Source of the DNA: Chaetoderma sp. LZ-2023a
Lineage: Eukaryota > Mollusca > Caudofoveata > Chaetodermatida > Chaetodermatidae
Assembly: GCA_034401795.1 (NCBI GenBank)
Contig: CM067369.1
Span: forward strand, 134,351,231-134,415,230
Reading direction: 5' to 3'
DNA length: 64,000 nucleotides
Shown: positions 34,500-46,086 of the stretch, in pieces
How the letters are laid out: each line of letters opens with the position of its first letter
Position numbering within the stretch: the stretch's first letter is position 1
Position numbers and translations under genes: made by a program
Notes under the pieces: model-generated
The model's database searches: none
Seen by the model: the letters and a program-made list of their open reading frames with translations, nothing else
What the model was told of the DNA's origin: nothing

Positions 34500-34707
34500 A
34501 GCTTTAGCTATGCCCCGCCCATCTCTAGCTAAGCTTCACCCAGGCTTTGCCTGTGTCTGGATCGATCGATAGTTGCACTCTCAGTCTGAATTTCCAAAAA
34601 AATATACAGGTAAGCTGTTGAATATTTTGAAACTAATTTCACTGGGTGCTGTTGTGGCCTATGGCAGTAACAACGTCCCGTCAAATTAGTTTCAAAATAT
34701 TCAACAG
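34500..34707. repeat. P1-family long copy with flanking sequence
   Basis: The P1 palindrome (34615-34707) is preceded by about 115 bp (agctttagctatgccccgcc ... gatcgatcgatagttgcact) that also precedes the copies at 36785, 37960 and, inverted, 43700-43825. The full repeat is thus longer than the palindrome. Confidence 0.8.
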
Positions 34708-35652
34708 AACGTTAATTAAATAGCAAAGATTTACGATTTGTACAACTTGATGGACTATTAAGCGTTTAAGATGGACTAAATCGTGTCATTCATGACGTAA
34801 TTGATTAGGACATCAGCCTTCATGTGACGTTATTAATTATGATGGCGTAAGATTAATCAATAAACTGGATTCCTTCATTACATGTTTCGCCCTGAAATTA
34901 TGAAGCATATAACATGACCTACAATAAAAGCTGCATACATTCGGATATGAATGGTTTAACTTGAATAAATAATAAGTTACAGGTCTGCACAAATTGGGGT
35001 AACTCATTTATTGTTCGCGCCATGGCTGCGCAAATATTTCTGGTGCAAACTCTTAGTGGGTTATATAGTTTCTTTTTTCTGTACATAAATATGTTAAAAC
35101 GGTTGCACAAACGCAAATGGGTTACCTAAAATAAATTTGCGGACCACAAAAGTGGGTTGCTCACATCTTCAATATGTGCAGGCCTGAGTTAGAACGAGTA
35201 GTGCAGTAGCAGTTCTAGTGAAGCGTGTGCGCTTGCATGCGGTGAAAGACCAAAGACTGAGAGATAGTTAGAGAATGGCACAAAGTGAGTTGATTTCCTA
35301 GACAATAGTTCTATTACATGCTATATAGATAAACATCTGCATCACTTTGCAAAAATTTGCCTGAAAGTCAGCGTTATAAATCTCCTGTGAAAGTTTTGAA
35401 GAGAAGGGTTCCTCGAGAACATTTATGAATTACATCCACTACGACGTAATAGAGGTTTGAAAATACGCTCCTAACTGTTTAACCCGTTAAACCTTAAATT
35501 TGTTCAAAATCATAAAGTTATTATATCATAACGTTATTTTTTCAGAGATTTGTCGGTGAAAGGGTTTAATAGCCTCAAGAAAAGTGCTAATTCCAGTACT
35601 TTTAACCCTTTAATCACAAAATTTCTTCAACAAAATTTCAGTTTTCTCATAG
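34708..35652. other. Intron sequence, no recognisable feature
   Basis: Includes sequence shared with 38170-38290 downstream of another P1 copy (gatggactattaagcg...tcattcatgac), so part belongs to the P1 repeat; the rest is unassigned. Confidence 0.45.
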
Positions 35653-36100
35653 ATGTCCATTTGCAGACCGATAGAAGACTATTTATGAAAATTTACCACT
35701 GTAATCACTGGCTCGGTTATCGAGCCAGTCATTTCTTTGTTAAATTAAAAAAAATAGTCTTCTACGGGTAAAAGAGTTAACGACTTTAACAATCAAGATG
35801 GCCAAAAACGGCTTGGTCTTGAGGAATGTCCATTTGACTATTTTTGAAAATTTACCACTGTAATCATTGGCTCGGTTATCGAGCCAGTCATTTCTTTGTT
35901 AAATTAAAAAAAATAGTCTTCTACGGGTAAAAGAGTTAACGACTTTAACAATCAAGATGGCCAAAAACGGCTTGGTCTTGAGGAATGTCCATTTGACTAT
36001 TTTTGAAAATTTACCACTGGAATGATTGGCTTAATAACTTAGCCAGTCATTCCATTGATAATTCTTTTTAAATAATCTCTTGGTCTGCAAATAGACATTT
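35653..36100. repeat. P2 palindrome expanded as a 159-bp tandem duplication
   Basis: From about 35677 to 36020 a 159-bp unit is repeated just over twice with almost no differences (gctcggttatcgagccagtc at 35711 and 35870; gactatttttgaaaatttac at 35837 and 35996). A third, different P2 right half ends the block (ttggtctgcaaatagacatt). Confidence 0.9.
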
Positions 36101-36258
36101 TCTGAGAAAATTAATTTTTTTAAATGAGGGGCAAAAGGGTTAAGTACTTTGTTAAAACATTTCCAAAGTTTTTTTGATCTTTGCAGATGTTTTACAATTT
36201 TTACAGAACTGTTAAGGGTCAAGCCAGCCACAACGTACTTGTGCAATGTTCCTGAAGA

Positions 36259-36389
36259 ATGTACATTTGCAGAACAAAATAAGATTATTTTGAAATTTTC
36301 TCATGGAAATAACTAGCTCAGTAACCGAGTCAGTCATTCCTGTGATAAATTTTCTAGAATAGCGTTCTCTTGGTCTGCAAAAGGACATT
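36259..36389. repeat. P2-family palindrome
   Basis: gtacatttgcagaacaaaat on the left, ctcttggtctgcaaaaggac on the right, centre ctagctcagtaaccgagtca. Confidence 0.82.
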
Positions 36390-36784
36390 CACTAAGTAAA
36401 CATTATTTAATTTTCTTGACAAATCTGGATCACAAAAGGGTTAAAATGTGTCATTATGACATCATTTACTCTTAACATAATAGAACTAAAGATTTTGTGA
36501 AAAAAGTTTTTTTTAAATAACTAAAATGCTTTCACAAATTTTTGCTAAATTTAAGTATTTTCAATACAATTTGCTAAAACTAAACAATTTTAAAGGCTTA
36601 GGAAATCCAACTTCTTAATTCAAGCACTTTCAAGGATCACTATATACTCTGGCATAACTGCATTTGGCTTTGACAGATGAAGGGGTTAAAAACTTCACCA
36701 TATCACTGGCTCCGTCTGTGCATCCTGCAGTGCGTGATTGGAGAGTCATGGTGAAAGAGAAGTGCTAGGGCAATATAAGAGGGA
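36390..36784. other. Intron sequence, no recognisable feature
   Basis: AT-rich, no ORF or repeat recognised. Confidence 0.4.
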
Positions 36785-37000
36785 TCCATTTCTAGCTATG
36801 CCGCACCCATTTCTATGACCACTTCGGATGCATGTTTGAATCGATTTATATACTAACTTTGAACCCTGAATTCCCAGACTTCTAACTTCAAGGTAACTTT
36901 GCAAGTAAGTTATTGCATATTTTAAAACTAACTTGACTGGGCGCTATTACTGCCTATGCAGCAACAGCTGCCAGTCAGATTAGTTTCAAAATATTCAACA
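36785..37000. repeat. P1-family long copy
   Basis: Leader tttctagctatgccgcaccc, then the palindrome 36909-37000 ending attagtttcaaaatattcaa. Confidence 0.8.
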
Positions 37001-37067
37001 AATAAGTTTATTAACAGTACCCTTTAATAACTAAATTTGTTCAACAAATTTAGAATACTTACTTATT

Positions 37068-37145
37068 GAATGTCCATTTGCAGGCCAAGAAAAGACTGTT
37101 TTGAAAATTTATCACTGGAATGACTGGCTCGGTTATTGAGACATT
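37068..37145. repeat. P2-family half copy
   Basis: Only the left arm and centre remain: tgtccatttgcaggccaaga ... gaatgactggctcggttatt, then unrelated sequence beginning gagacattcctcaagaccac. Confidence 0.75.
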
Positions 37146-37609
37146 CCTCAAGACCACTACAGCGGCCAGTTTTGGCCAGCTTCATAATGAAAGGGTTAAA
37201 TCGTAATTTCATCAAAAGCATACAAGCATCAAAAATGGCAATGGACTTTTTAAATTTCAGATACTTGAGTGACAGATCATATCCCTGCATTTACTACGTA
37301 TGCAAGAGAAGAGTGCATTGATAGGTAATGTAGAGAAAGGTGCAAGACAATAGCAATGTTCTGAACCACATTAACATGCCCACTATTAAAGCTAAGCGTT
37401 TATATAAAACTAATATTTCAATCAATGTTGAACAAATTGCCTCCGTAGTTTTGAAGAGTTTGACTGAAAGCAACAAGAAAGCATGATTTACAGTCAAATT
37501 CTTTTCCGAACATCAAGGACAATTTCATATAGTGCCAATCGTGATCCTAAATCATAGGCATTTTTGTCGTGAGATAACTAATGAGATCTTCAAAGTCCCT
37601 CTCTCTCAC

Positions 37610-37639
37610 CTGTGAGTCAGCAGAAGCTACTTTCGGCGA
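37610..37639 (-). CDS. ARHGAP19: ARHGAP19-like exon F: 30-nt microexon
   Basis: Ten codons (SPKVASADSQ) between acceptor ctgttattacag and donor GTGAGAGAGAG, phase 0 at both ends, so it can be skipped without changing frame. Flanking introns are each more than 5 kb. Support is strong splice sites, open frame and position between exons E and G rather than homology. It may be alternatively spliced. Confidence 0.7.
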
Positions 37640-37959
37640 CTGTAATAACAGTGATATAGAAACAGTAGAGTAATCACTCATCACCAGTACATTAGTAGTG
37701 TATTAATTATCAGAAAAACTCTCCTCACAATCATGCCGTGATTGATAGCTAGCTCATCTTATTCAGTGAAGCAATCCATGTACAGTTATGGGAATATGGC
37801 ACATATTATATATATTCATCAGAATGCCAGATAAATAAGCAGTGGACAGATATATGCATTATAAAGTGATGATTATTGTCATTGACTTATAAAAAATATT
37901 TTAACTTTTTTCAAGTGTTATCATCAAAGATTTCACACAGATCCACCCAAATGATGAAT

Positions 37960-38165
37960 CCAGTTTTAGCTATGCCCCGTCTATCTTTAGCTAAACTCCA
38001 ACTCAAGCTTTGCTTGTGTTGGGATCGACTGATCCCTGCACTCTCTGAATCTCAATTTACAGAAAACTATACAGATAGGCTGTTGAATATTTTGAAACTA
38101 ATCTGACTGGGTGCTGTTGCTGCCATACAGCGCCAAGTCAAAACACTTTCAAAGTATTCATCAGC
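37960..38165. repeat. P1-family long copy
   Basis: Leader agttttagctatgccccgtc, palindrome 38080-38165; the right arm is diverged (aaaacactttcaaagtattc). Confidence 0.78.
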
Positions 38166-38977
38166 ATGCTTATTAAATAGTAGACATAATTTGTACAACC
38201 TGATGGACTATTAAGCGGTTAATACAGACTAAATCGAGTCATTCATGACATGTTTGATCATAACGTTATATGAATGATGGATAAACTGGATTCCTTCATT
38301 GAAATCCCATCCAAAGAGAAAAATTATCAACCCAACTTTGTAAATGTCATTGTGAATTCAGCTTGACATCTATTAAACAAGCTTGATTATTAGATACTAA
38401 ATGGGAACATATTTGTGATTCTTGAATCCCATTTTCTATTATAAATTCAAATGCTACTTCTTTTTCTGAAGAACATAGCAGGCACTGCTAAATTCATGAT
38501 AGACTTCCAAGAAATGTGTTCAAATAAATTAGAAATTATCTGATGAAATTCTACTTTTCAGCGAGCCAGTAGAACAACATCATTCTGTCCAAATATATTA
38601 TTGACTATTTCCGGATTCATAATAAGATTTTAAAAGGCCACGAAGCAAATTTATTATGTCACTTGGAATATTAATGTCAGTCATGTCAGTTCGCCCAACC
38701 TTCATCAAGCACACCTTTGGCAGAAACAGCGTACAGTCAAATCAGTTTGAAAATATTCACCAGACTGTTTATTAAATTGCAAATTCATCAAAGAAATGCA
38801 ATTCATAGTTTTGTGATGAACTATAGCCATTATCATGACAGACATACATCTATATCTAGCAAATTACTTGATTATGACGTCAGATACTTGATTGACACCT
38901 CAAATCGCACCATCCAGTTCTCATGGTATATCATTGTACACATGATCTGTTACTGTCTAGTGGATGGATGTTGAGAT
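38166..38977. other. Intron sequence, no gene recognised
   Basis: The first ~130 bp match the region after the 34707 P1 copy; a P1 half appears near 38735-38765 (aaatcagtttgaaaatattc). The 85-codon frame at 38717 has no motif. Confidence 0.42.
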
Positions 38978-40025
38978 TAGGGCTGCGCGGTTTGGCTTAC
39001 AGGCATATCGGTTTCGATATGACTTTTCATATCGGTTTTAACCGAATATCGGTTTTATGGACATGAAACAAAAAATTTAAATGATAAAAATTATTTTCAC
39101 GCCCTGATACATTCGTAACGTTTTACGCCTTTAAAGCTTAATATACCTTATAATATCGATCATCGCGGGAGTGAAATTATTAATTAGACCGCGTAAATAT
39201 TACGCACAGTTAAATAAACATCGTTTGTTTTGTCAAAATTAATCATAAATCAGCAAAACAGATTGCGAAAAGACGTAAATCACGCGATTGTAATTAATTA
39301 TGATGTAATTATCTCCCTTTCTTCTTTCATTTCCAATTCGGCCCGAGGACGAAATCATGTCTTGAAGAAAATATTAACTGTAATATTGCGATCGCGAATT
39401 TCATAAGTTAATATGATATTGTGTATAGAAGATAACGTTTTAAAAACGGTTTGAGTAATAATTTTATTTAAAATTATATCCTAATCAGCAAAATGTATTC
39501 AGCATTATATTTGTTGGCGAGATTTTGATGCATTCGGGCGATTTAGTGTTGGGACGACTTTGCATTATGTTAATTAGCCGGTGACGTAAATAAAATGGAT
39601 GCCGTTGTTTAGAAATGTTTTCCCCGATACAAATTTTAATGACAAATTCCCACATTAGTATTGTGTTTTATATTGCAAATTTAGCTGAGACTACCAGAGA
39701 AAAGACGAGTGGATATTTATTTAATTAATTCGCTGCTTGATTTCTCTCGGCGTACAGCGAGTTACATGGAGTTACACAATATGCGCAATTGGGGCCACGT
39801 TCAATTATTAGTTGCCCCGAACATAGCTTAATGGAAAGTATGGCCATTATTATTCATTACGATTTTCATGCTCGTTAGTATCTTTTATTTTTAACAATCC
39901 TGATACGAAAAACCGAAAATATGTTCATATTCGGTTTTTCGATATTTATTTTTTATAATCGGTTATGAAACTGTCAGTGCAGGATATCGGTTTTAAATAT
40001 GGTATCGGTATATCGCGCAGCCCTA
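38978..40025. mobile_element. hAT-like non-autonomous element, 8-bp TSD (g/c)TTGAGAT
   Basis: Ends TAGGGCTGCGCGG and its complement CGCGCAGCCCTA; flanks gttgagat (38970-38977) and cttgagat (40026-40033), one mismatch. Subterminal atatcggtttt motifs occur at both ends. The interior at 39140-39240 and 39415-39500 is shared with the elements at 936-1873, 4400-6635 and 57128-57260. Confidence 0.85.
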
Positions 40026-40896
40026 CTTGAGATCGAAATGTCTCATCCGTCACACTGAGATAAAGCTATTGATAACTATTGAGCAGTATACTACTACCAT
40101 GATTACCTACTATCACGTGACACAACTGCCTGCCTGTCATATGACATGACTAGATCATATGACAATATAACATCTACTGCTCAGTCTCAGAAAGCTCTAT
40201 CAACTACCATTGTTTAAAAATTTTAATGAATAAACCTGAGCTAGGTACATGATGGAAACACATTTCCAACATTTTATGATTTTTATCTTATCCTGACTAA
40301 TGGACCGTTAAAACGCTGACAAAAGCACAAATTTTCTGACATGCAAATGGCAGTGATATGACACAACAGTAAAACTGATTAAACGAGAAAGCAAAATAAT
40401 AAATGCAGCCAACAAATGCAGTAGGGGTGACAATGTAATAATTGACTTGGTACCATACTTTCGGTTGTATTATATGCCCTAATAGGTAACACGCAGGGCA
40501 AAATTTGATAAAATAATGCAAAAAAGCCTTATACAGGTGTTATAACATGCAATTGCAAACCATATGTTTTGAACGAATGAAAATTGGTAACTCTAACGCT
40601 ACCGCTATTCATGTGCTACAACTTAGTCCTGTGAAAGATGAGCAAGATAGCGTATACTCGGCTCGGTTGGGAGCTCAATATGCACCGGTACCCTCAAACA
40701 TGTTAAATAAATTCACATTACAAAACATTATCGTGAGAATTTGGCATTTATAGCTTGGAAATTCATCGGAGTATTTGTAAAAAAACCCAGCATTAATTAA
40801 ATTTACTTCACTCAGTCTTCATCTAATTAAATGTATCATAAGGTAACCAAGTCATCTCAAAATAAATCGCCCATGTTAAAAATCTTGCCAATAAAT
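40026..40896. other. Intron sequence, no recognisable feature
   Basis: No convincing ORF, repeat or splice pattern. Confidence 0.4.
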
Positions 40897-42150
40897 ACAA
40901 GCGGCCCAAGGGGCCTGTATCGCTCACCTGAAATTATTGGCCACTGGCATAACTGAACAAAACGAGATGACCAATGGAAAAACTTAGCAATCAAATTTCT
41001 GTGAAGAAGGTTTAGCTGTTTTATTAAAATTGGCCCAGTGGTTAACAAGTAGTCCTTTTATGATTTTCTTAGAAATTTGTAGAAAATACAAGATGTTCGC
41101 CAAAAATGCTAAATTTTGATTTATTTGACATATCAACTTTCCATGGACAAATATTAATGGCGTCTTGGCCCTAATCATATCTGCCAAATTTCGGCCAGCT
41201 CTCTTCAGCAGTTCTGGAGAAGTTGTTTTCGTGAAAATGAGATCATCCTCGAACCATTTGGCAAATCAAGTTCCCTCGAACAAACTAGGTTCAGCTCTTG
41301 CCCTAGATCATATTTCATGAGGTTTGCACCAATACTCCAAGTGGTTTCGGAAAAGATTTTGAAAGATGTTTCTAAAAGTCGGCCAAATTCCAAGATAGCC
41401 GCCGACTAAATTGGCTGATCGTCTTCCATTGAACATACTTGTATCCCAATGCCGTAAGAATTGTTCATACCAAATATAATTGAAATCGGCCCAGTGGGTC
41501 TCGAGAAGACATTTTAAATTTCCAATTGCTTCAGTATGGGAGCTTTTGGCCCAAAAATTATCCGAGATGGCCCCCCAAACCATTTATCCGGCAGTTTCAA
41601 AAATGTCAAATTTGAACTCAGAATACCCAAAAACCTATATAAATCCAATTTCAGACTTAAAATCCATCAAATAAAATCCAAAATGGCAACTTTTTGATTG
41701 GCCCACGACGGCCCTGTTTTTTGATGCATCAACTTTCCTTGAACAAACTTTAATGAGCCTTAGTCCCTAATCATATCTCCCAAAATTTGACCCGATCCAT
41801 TCAGCAGTTCTGTATGTCGTTTTTGCGAAAACTAGCTCATCTAAGATGGCCGCCTAACTGTGGCCAATCGACTTCCCTTCAACAAACTTGGTTCAACACT
41901 TGCCCTAGATGATATTTCATAAGGTTTGAATCGATCCCCCAAGCAGTTTCGGGGATGATTTTGAAACATTAAAAAAATTGGACAAAATCCAAGATGGTGG
42001 CCGATCGGCTTCGTTTGAACAAACTTGGATCTCTAAGCCATAAGGATGCCTCCTGCCAACTATAATTGAAATCAGTGCAGTGGTTCTTAAGTCGCTTAAA
42101 GAAAGTTGACAGACAGACGCCTAATGGTTGTCACGGCATAAGCTCACAAT
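40897..42150 (+). mobile_element. Pearl-like element, near-complete
   Basis: Head gcggcccaaggggcctgtat followed by cgctcacctg, diverged core blocks (gatcatcctcgaaccatttg, catctaagatggccgcc, gaacaaacttggatctct), a gacagacagacgc micro-repeat and a cataagctcac terminus. The GGCCTGTATCGCTCACCTG head resembles one I recall from bivalve genomes. Confidence 0.7.
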
Positions 42151-43120
42151 GCTGGATGCATTTGTTGATTAGGATAGTGAAATTATTACTCAAACTGTTA
42201 CAAAAACATGGAGTTCTGTACATAATATCATATTAATTTTCTAACTTCAGGTTTGTCATGTTACAGAATCTGTTCGTTTTTGGAAGGCTTTCCAATCTAT
42301 ATGATTCAGTGGAACGCCTCCAATCACAAAAGAGCGGCTTCCTTTGCCACCGGTCTGCCAACATAAGAAGCGAACTACCTAATTTTAATTTCTCGGGTGT
42401 ATTCAAGCAATTTTTGTCGTAGGACTGAAACTATTTGGGATCATTTTATGTTGGGGGCACTTTCATTACTCAAAATGGATGCGCAATAAGCTTTTAATGG
42501 CAATATGCTGCGGAAATAAAAAATATGACACCCCAGCCCTTCTTGGCCTGAGTAAACTGAGTAACAATTTGTGTATAATACACCCGAAAGCATGGTAATA
42601 ATTTTATAAGAATGGTATTTTGAAAATGACCATCAGTTTTCTGTCAAAAATTCCAGAAGAATGATTGAATGAGTAAGGATGAATTATCTGTTAGTATTTA
42701 AGCATTTTATATCTATGTCAATTCATAGACATACAGATAGTAAACAAATATTAAAAATTCTTCGGAAACCATATTTGCCAGATGCAAAATAGCATTTAAC
42801 CATTGCATTGCCCTCTAATATAATGATAATAAAGTTTATTTTCTGCGAGTGGGTTGAGTTTACTACAAGTAGATTGCAAAATGGCCACATTTCATCTTGT
42901 ACATATCTATGCTGGACTGGAAATGGTAAACCTTTCTTTATTAAGTTCTTGGTTGATTTTGTATGATAGGCAGATATGTTTCTGTGAGATGGCTATGAGG
43001 AGACTAAGTTTCAGCTACAGTTTGACATTACATCATATCAACTGTAAAATTTCATATATTTTACAAGTATAAATATATCACACGATATTATGCTTAATAC
43101 ATTAAATTTTACCACTATAC
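42151..43120. other. Intron sequence, no gene recognised
   Basis: Contains a fragment near 42305-42330 related to the 60-bp duplication at 1278-1396. Otherwise unassigned. Confidence 0.42.
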
Positions 43121-43216
43121 CTGTGTGTCCATAGTGGCATCTTCCTTCTGAGATAATGGTCGGTCAACAAAACTGACCACTGTGTCAATACTCTCACGAC
43201 TTACAGGTCTTGTTTT
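43121..43216 (-). CDS. ARHGAP19: ARHGAP19-like exon E
   Basis: Thirty-two codons in phase 0, acceptor ttttgcttag and donor GTATAG. The peptide KTRPVSRESIDTVVSFVDRP continues LSQKEDATMDTQ. It is polar and probably disordered, as the linker between the GAP domain and the C-terminal motifs is in this family. In-frame joins to exons D and F, with the same splice phase, support it. Confidence 0.82.
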
Positions 43217-43606
43217 CTAAGCAAAAATAAAACCGTCAAATCATCACTATGATATACGAACATAACTTATAGGCACTGCTGGCCTTAATTTGGCTTTATT
43301 ACCATAGCAAAAATATTTCCTCTGAGAGGTCACCTACAAATAATCATTTGTAACTAAACCCTTTCAAGCCTTTAATTGTCAAGATTAATCCAGAAAACCA
43401 AATAATTTACTTAGTGAAAGTCCATTTGCATGACAATATAACTATTTTTGGAAATTTACCAGAGCAATTCATGAATCCAGTTTCTCAGTCAATCATATGA
43501 TGTCATAATCAACTACGTAACGTGTAGGTTGACATCATAATCAATTGGTGCATTAATAGCCCGTCAGGATGTAGGAATTGTATGTCTGTACTATTTAACA
43601 AACATC

Positions 43607-43825
43607 CTGTTGACTATTTTGAAACTAATTTGACTCGGTGATGTAGCTGCCATAGGCAGCACCAGCACCCAGTTAAATTAGTTTCAAAATATTCAACAGC
43701 ATACCTGTACAGTTTTCTGGAAATTGTTAGTCAGGGAGTTCAGGGATTGATCGATCTCAACAAGTGGTAAGTGTGGGTGGAGCTTAGATCTAAAGATGGA
43801 TGGGGCATAGCTAAAACTGGATTTC
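43607..43825. repeat. P1-family long copy, inverted relative to 34500
   Basis: Palindrome 43607-43700, then the flanking sequence in reverse order (ggagcttagatctaaagatg, ggggcatagctaaaactgga). This copy shows that the sequence at 6644-6701 next to the RhoGAP stop is also P1. Confidence 0.8.
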
Positions 43826-44194
43826 ATGTGGTCTTCTTTTGACTTTTTTCAAGGCCGCTGTATAGAGACCATTTTCACCATTAACACTTTCATGCCTTAA
43901 TATATTTACGAACTTTAAATTACATCTATGCTCACTCCCGACTTTAAAGGCCCAGGCTGCCCATACTTTATCATCTGACAATGCTATGTGATTATAAATT
44001 AAATCTTCATATGCCATGTGACAAATTTTTTTTTGCGATATTACTGCATCTGCTGGGTGGGCAAGCTGCTAACTTTCTTAAAACAACTTCAACACATATA
44101 CTGGTAACGTATTTCACTACACAAATACGCCTGTATAACACACATGGCTAACAGCTAAAGGGAGAGCACTCTTACAGGAAAGATTTTGTTATCA
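43826..44194. other. Intron sequence, no recognisable feature
   Basis: No ORF with motifs; nothing repeated in the window. Confidence 0.4.
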
Positions 44195-44390
44195 TTGCCA
44201 TTGGCAATGCATGGAGAGGTCTGGGCCGTTCAGTCTGGAGTGAGCAGGGCGGCCTGGGAATTTACAGGCAGCAAAGGCTTAAAGAACTGGGGTTCGTGTC
44301 TCGGGTCAGCCCTCTGGCGGTCACTGAAAATGTGGCCAACCGCCTTCCTCCTCACTACCTCTTTCTACGAAGGAGTATAAATAAGTACCT
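44195..44390. other. GC-richer block of unknown nature
   Basis: About 200 bp with clearly higher GC than its surroundings (ctggagtgagcagggcggcc, ggggttcgtgtctcgggtca). The ggttcgtgtc stretch loosely resembles a pol III B box, so a SINE remnant is possible, but no A box is clear. Confidence 0.3.
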
Positions 44391-44701
44391 GTGAAAAAAC
44401 GTGGGTAGTCATCTGTGATAAACTGACATCTTGTCAACGGGTAGTAGAAATATGCTCAGCCGCTTAGAATCACATGAAACCATGGATAAACACCGGCTCA
44501 TATGCTCTTTCATGGAGCACGTACAATGTGTGTGCACAGCGATACGAATGATAATGATTGAATGGCATGGAACAAGTCTATAAAGGTTAATTGAAATTTC
44601 GAGAGCCATCGTTATAAAATAAGGTGTGTAAATATGAAACTCTACTGCAAATGACACGAATGAGCAAGAAAATGTAATTGCTATATCTCCCTTTCCCTAG
44701 A

Positions 44702-44730
44702 GGGGGGGGGGGGGGGGGGGGGCGGGGGGC
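44702..44730. repeat. Poly-G tract
   Basis: About 29 bases, all G except one C. Able in principle to form a G-quadruplex; also a likely sequencing or assembly weak point. Confidence 0.95.
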
Positions 44731-45089
44731 TGCTGTGTAAATAGTTTCCTAGGGGAGGGAATGGATAGATAAGGAGCTGGAACTATGCTATATGAAAGAT
44801 TTCTAGAAACTCTTTTGACGAATAGTTATGGTTGGCTATCATATTCCACCAATGTAGACTACTCAGAGACAGTACATACATCTTTGAAAATAACTCAGAC
44901 AAATTGTCAGACAATGGTAAAACTGAATATTTATATTAGAGATTACAAGCCTTTTGTGTCCAACTCATTGAGGGTAGTTCCTACATGGCATAAACTTTCA
45001 TCTACTAGTGCCAATCCTTAAAATGAGTCTAGTTGATGCACTCTACTAGAAGGTCCCTTTAATAAAAGGGTCCATATCTAACCATGCCC
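44731..45089. other. Intron sequence, no recognisable feature
   Basis: A 78-codon plus-strand frame has no motif. Confidence 0.4.
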
Positions 45090-45233
45090 CATAGAAAATG
45101 TCCATTTGCAGACCAAGAGAAGAATATTTTTGAAAATTTACCATTTTATTTTGCCCGATAACCGAGCCAGTCATTCAAGTGGTAAATTTTCAAAAATAGG
45201 CTTCTCTTGGTCTGCAAATGGACATTTTCTATG
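45090..45233. repeat. P2-family palindrome with extended arms
   Basis: Arms extend past the usual end: catagaaaatgtccatttgc on the left and gcaaatggacattttctatg on the right. Confidence 0.9.
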
Positions 45234-45333
45234 AGAGAATTTGATTTTTAAAAAACAAATTCGAGGGTTAAAGGGTTAAAACATTGAAACCAGAGTTCCT
45301 GAATCTAAATTTTAAAGTAACTATTCAGGTAAG

Positions 45334-45403
45334 TTCTTGAATATTTTGGAATTAATTTGACTTGGGGCTCTGCTAGTCAAATTAGTTTCAAAATATTCAA
45401 TAG
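45334..45403. repeat. P1-family palindrome, short
   Basis: ttcttgaatattttggaatt...tgactt pairs with agtcaaattagtttcaaaat and attcaa. Confidence 0.8.
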
Positions 45404-45657
45404 AATATTTATTAAATTGTAAATTCATCAAGGACTCACATTTGTACAATTTTCTGATGAATAGTTTGATTTTCATGACAAAGCTACTCCATTTTGATTG
45501 TGATGTCAGCCAACATGTGACATATTTGATTATGACATCGGATATGTACAAGTAAGTGGCAGATCGGTTCGCTCCATTAGATAACCATTTCTACTGGTTC
45601 ATTTTCAACAAGGACTTGACACAGTAATGGTGACTTTAATACTGATGATTGCCATAC

Positions 45658-45777
45658 CTTCTTACCGCTTCCCGAGATGATACCTGACAAGTCAGATAAC
45701 TGTGTGTCTACATAACGATTCGGATTTTCCATTTGCCTCCAAAAACGAGCAACATCTGTGCAAAGCTCTCGTGGAAC
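45658..45777 (-). CDS. ARHGAP19: ARHGAP19-like exon D
   Basis: Forty codons in phase 0 between acceptor ttgcgcag and donor GTATGG. The product starts VPRELCTDVARFWRQMENPN and ends with a Ser/Gly-rich stretch (SDLSGIISGSGKK). It corresponds to the segment directly after the GAP domain in ARHGAP19 (vertebrate form: ...YIRECARLHY...). No stop or frameshift. A P2 palindrome lies ~300 bp away on the 5' side (46087-46219) and a P1 palindrome ~250 bp away on the 3' side (45334-45403). Confidence 0.86.
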
Positions 45778-46086
45778 CTGCGCAACAATTAGGATGTAAA
45801 TTACAGGTAGTAATAAGCCAATATTTGCGTGACATGTAGTCGGGAAGTTCTTGCAATCATCTCATTTCATCTACTCCAAAGGTCAAAACCGCAAACCAGA
45901 CCGCAACATTACATATGAAAAGCTTATGTAAGACATAATTACACTATCAGATTCTCTTCCTAGGTGCCCTATCAACAGGCCACATAATTTTGAGTTGCAT
46001 AACGGTCGCTTTAAGATTACCATGTGAAGGAAATATTCCCTTTAATGCCTAAATTTGGTCAAGAAAATCAGGATATTGGCTTATTG

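Noticed and set aside
44195-44390. tRNA gene in the GC-rich block
   Set aside because: Only a loose B-box-like string; no A box and no cloverleaf could be drawn.
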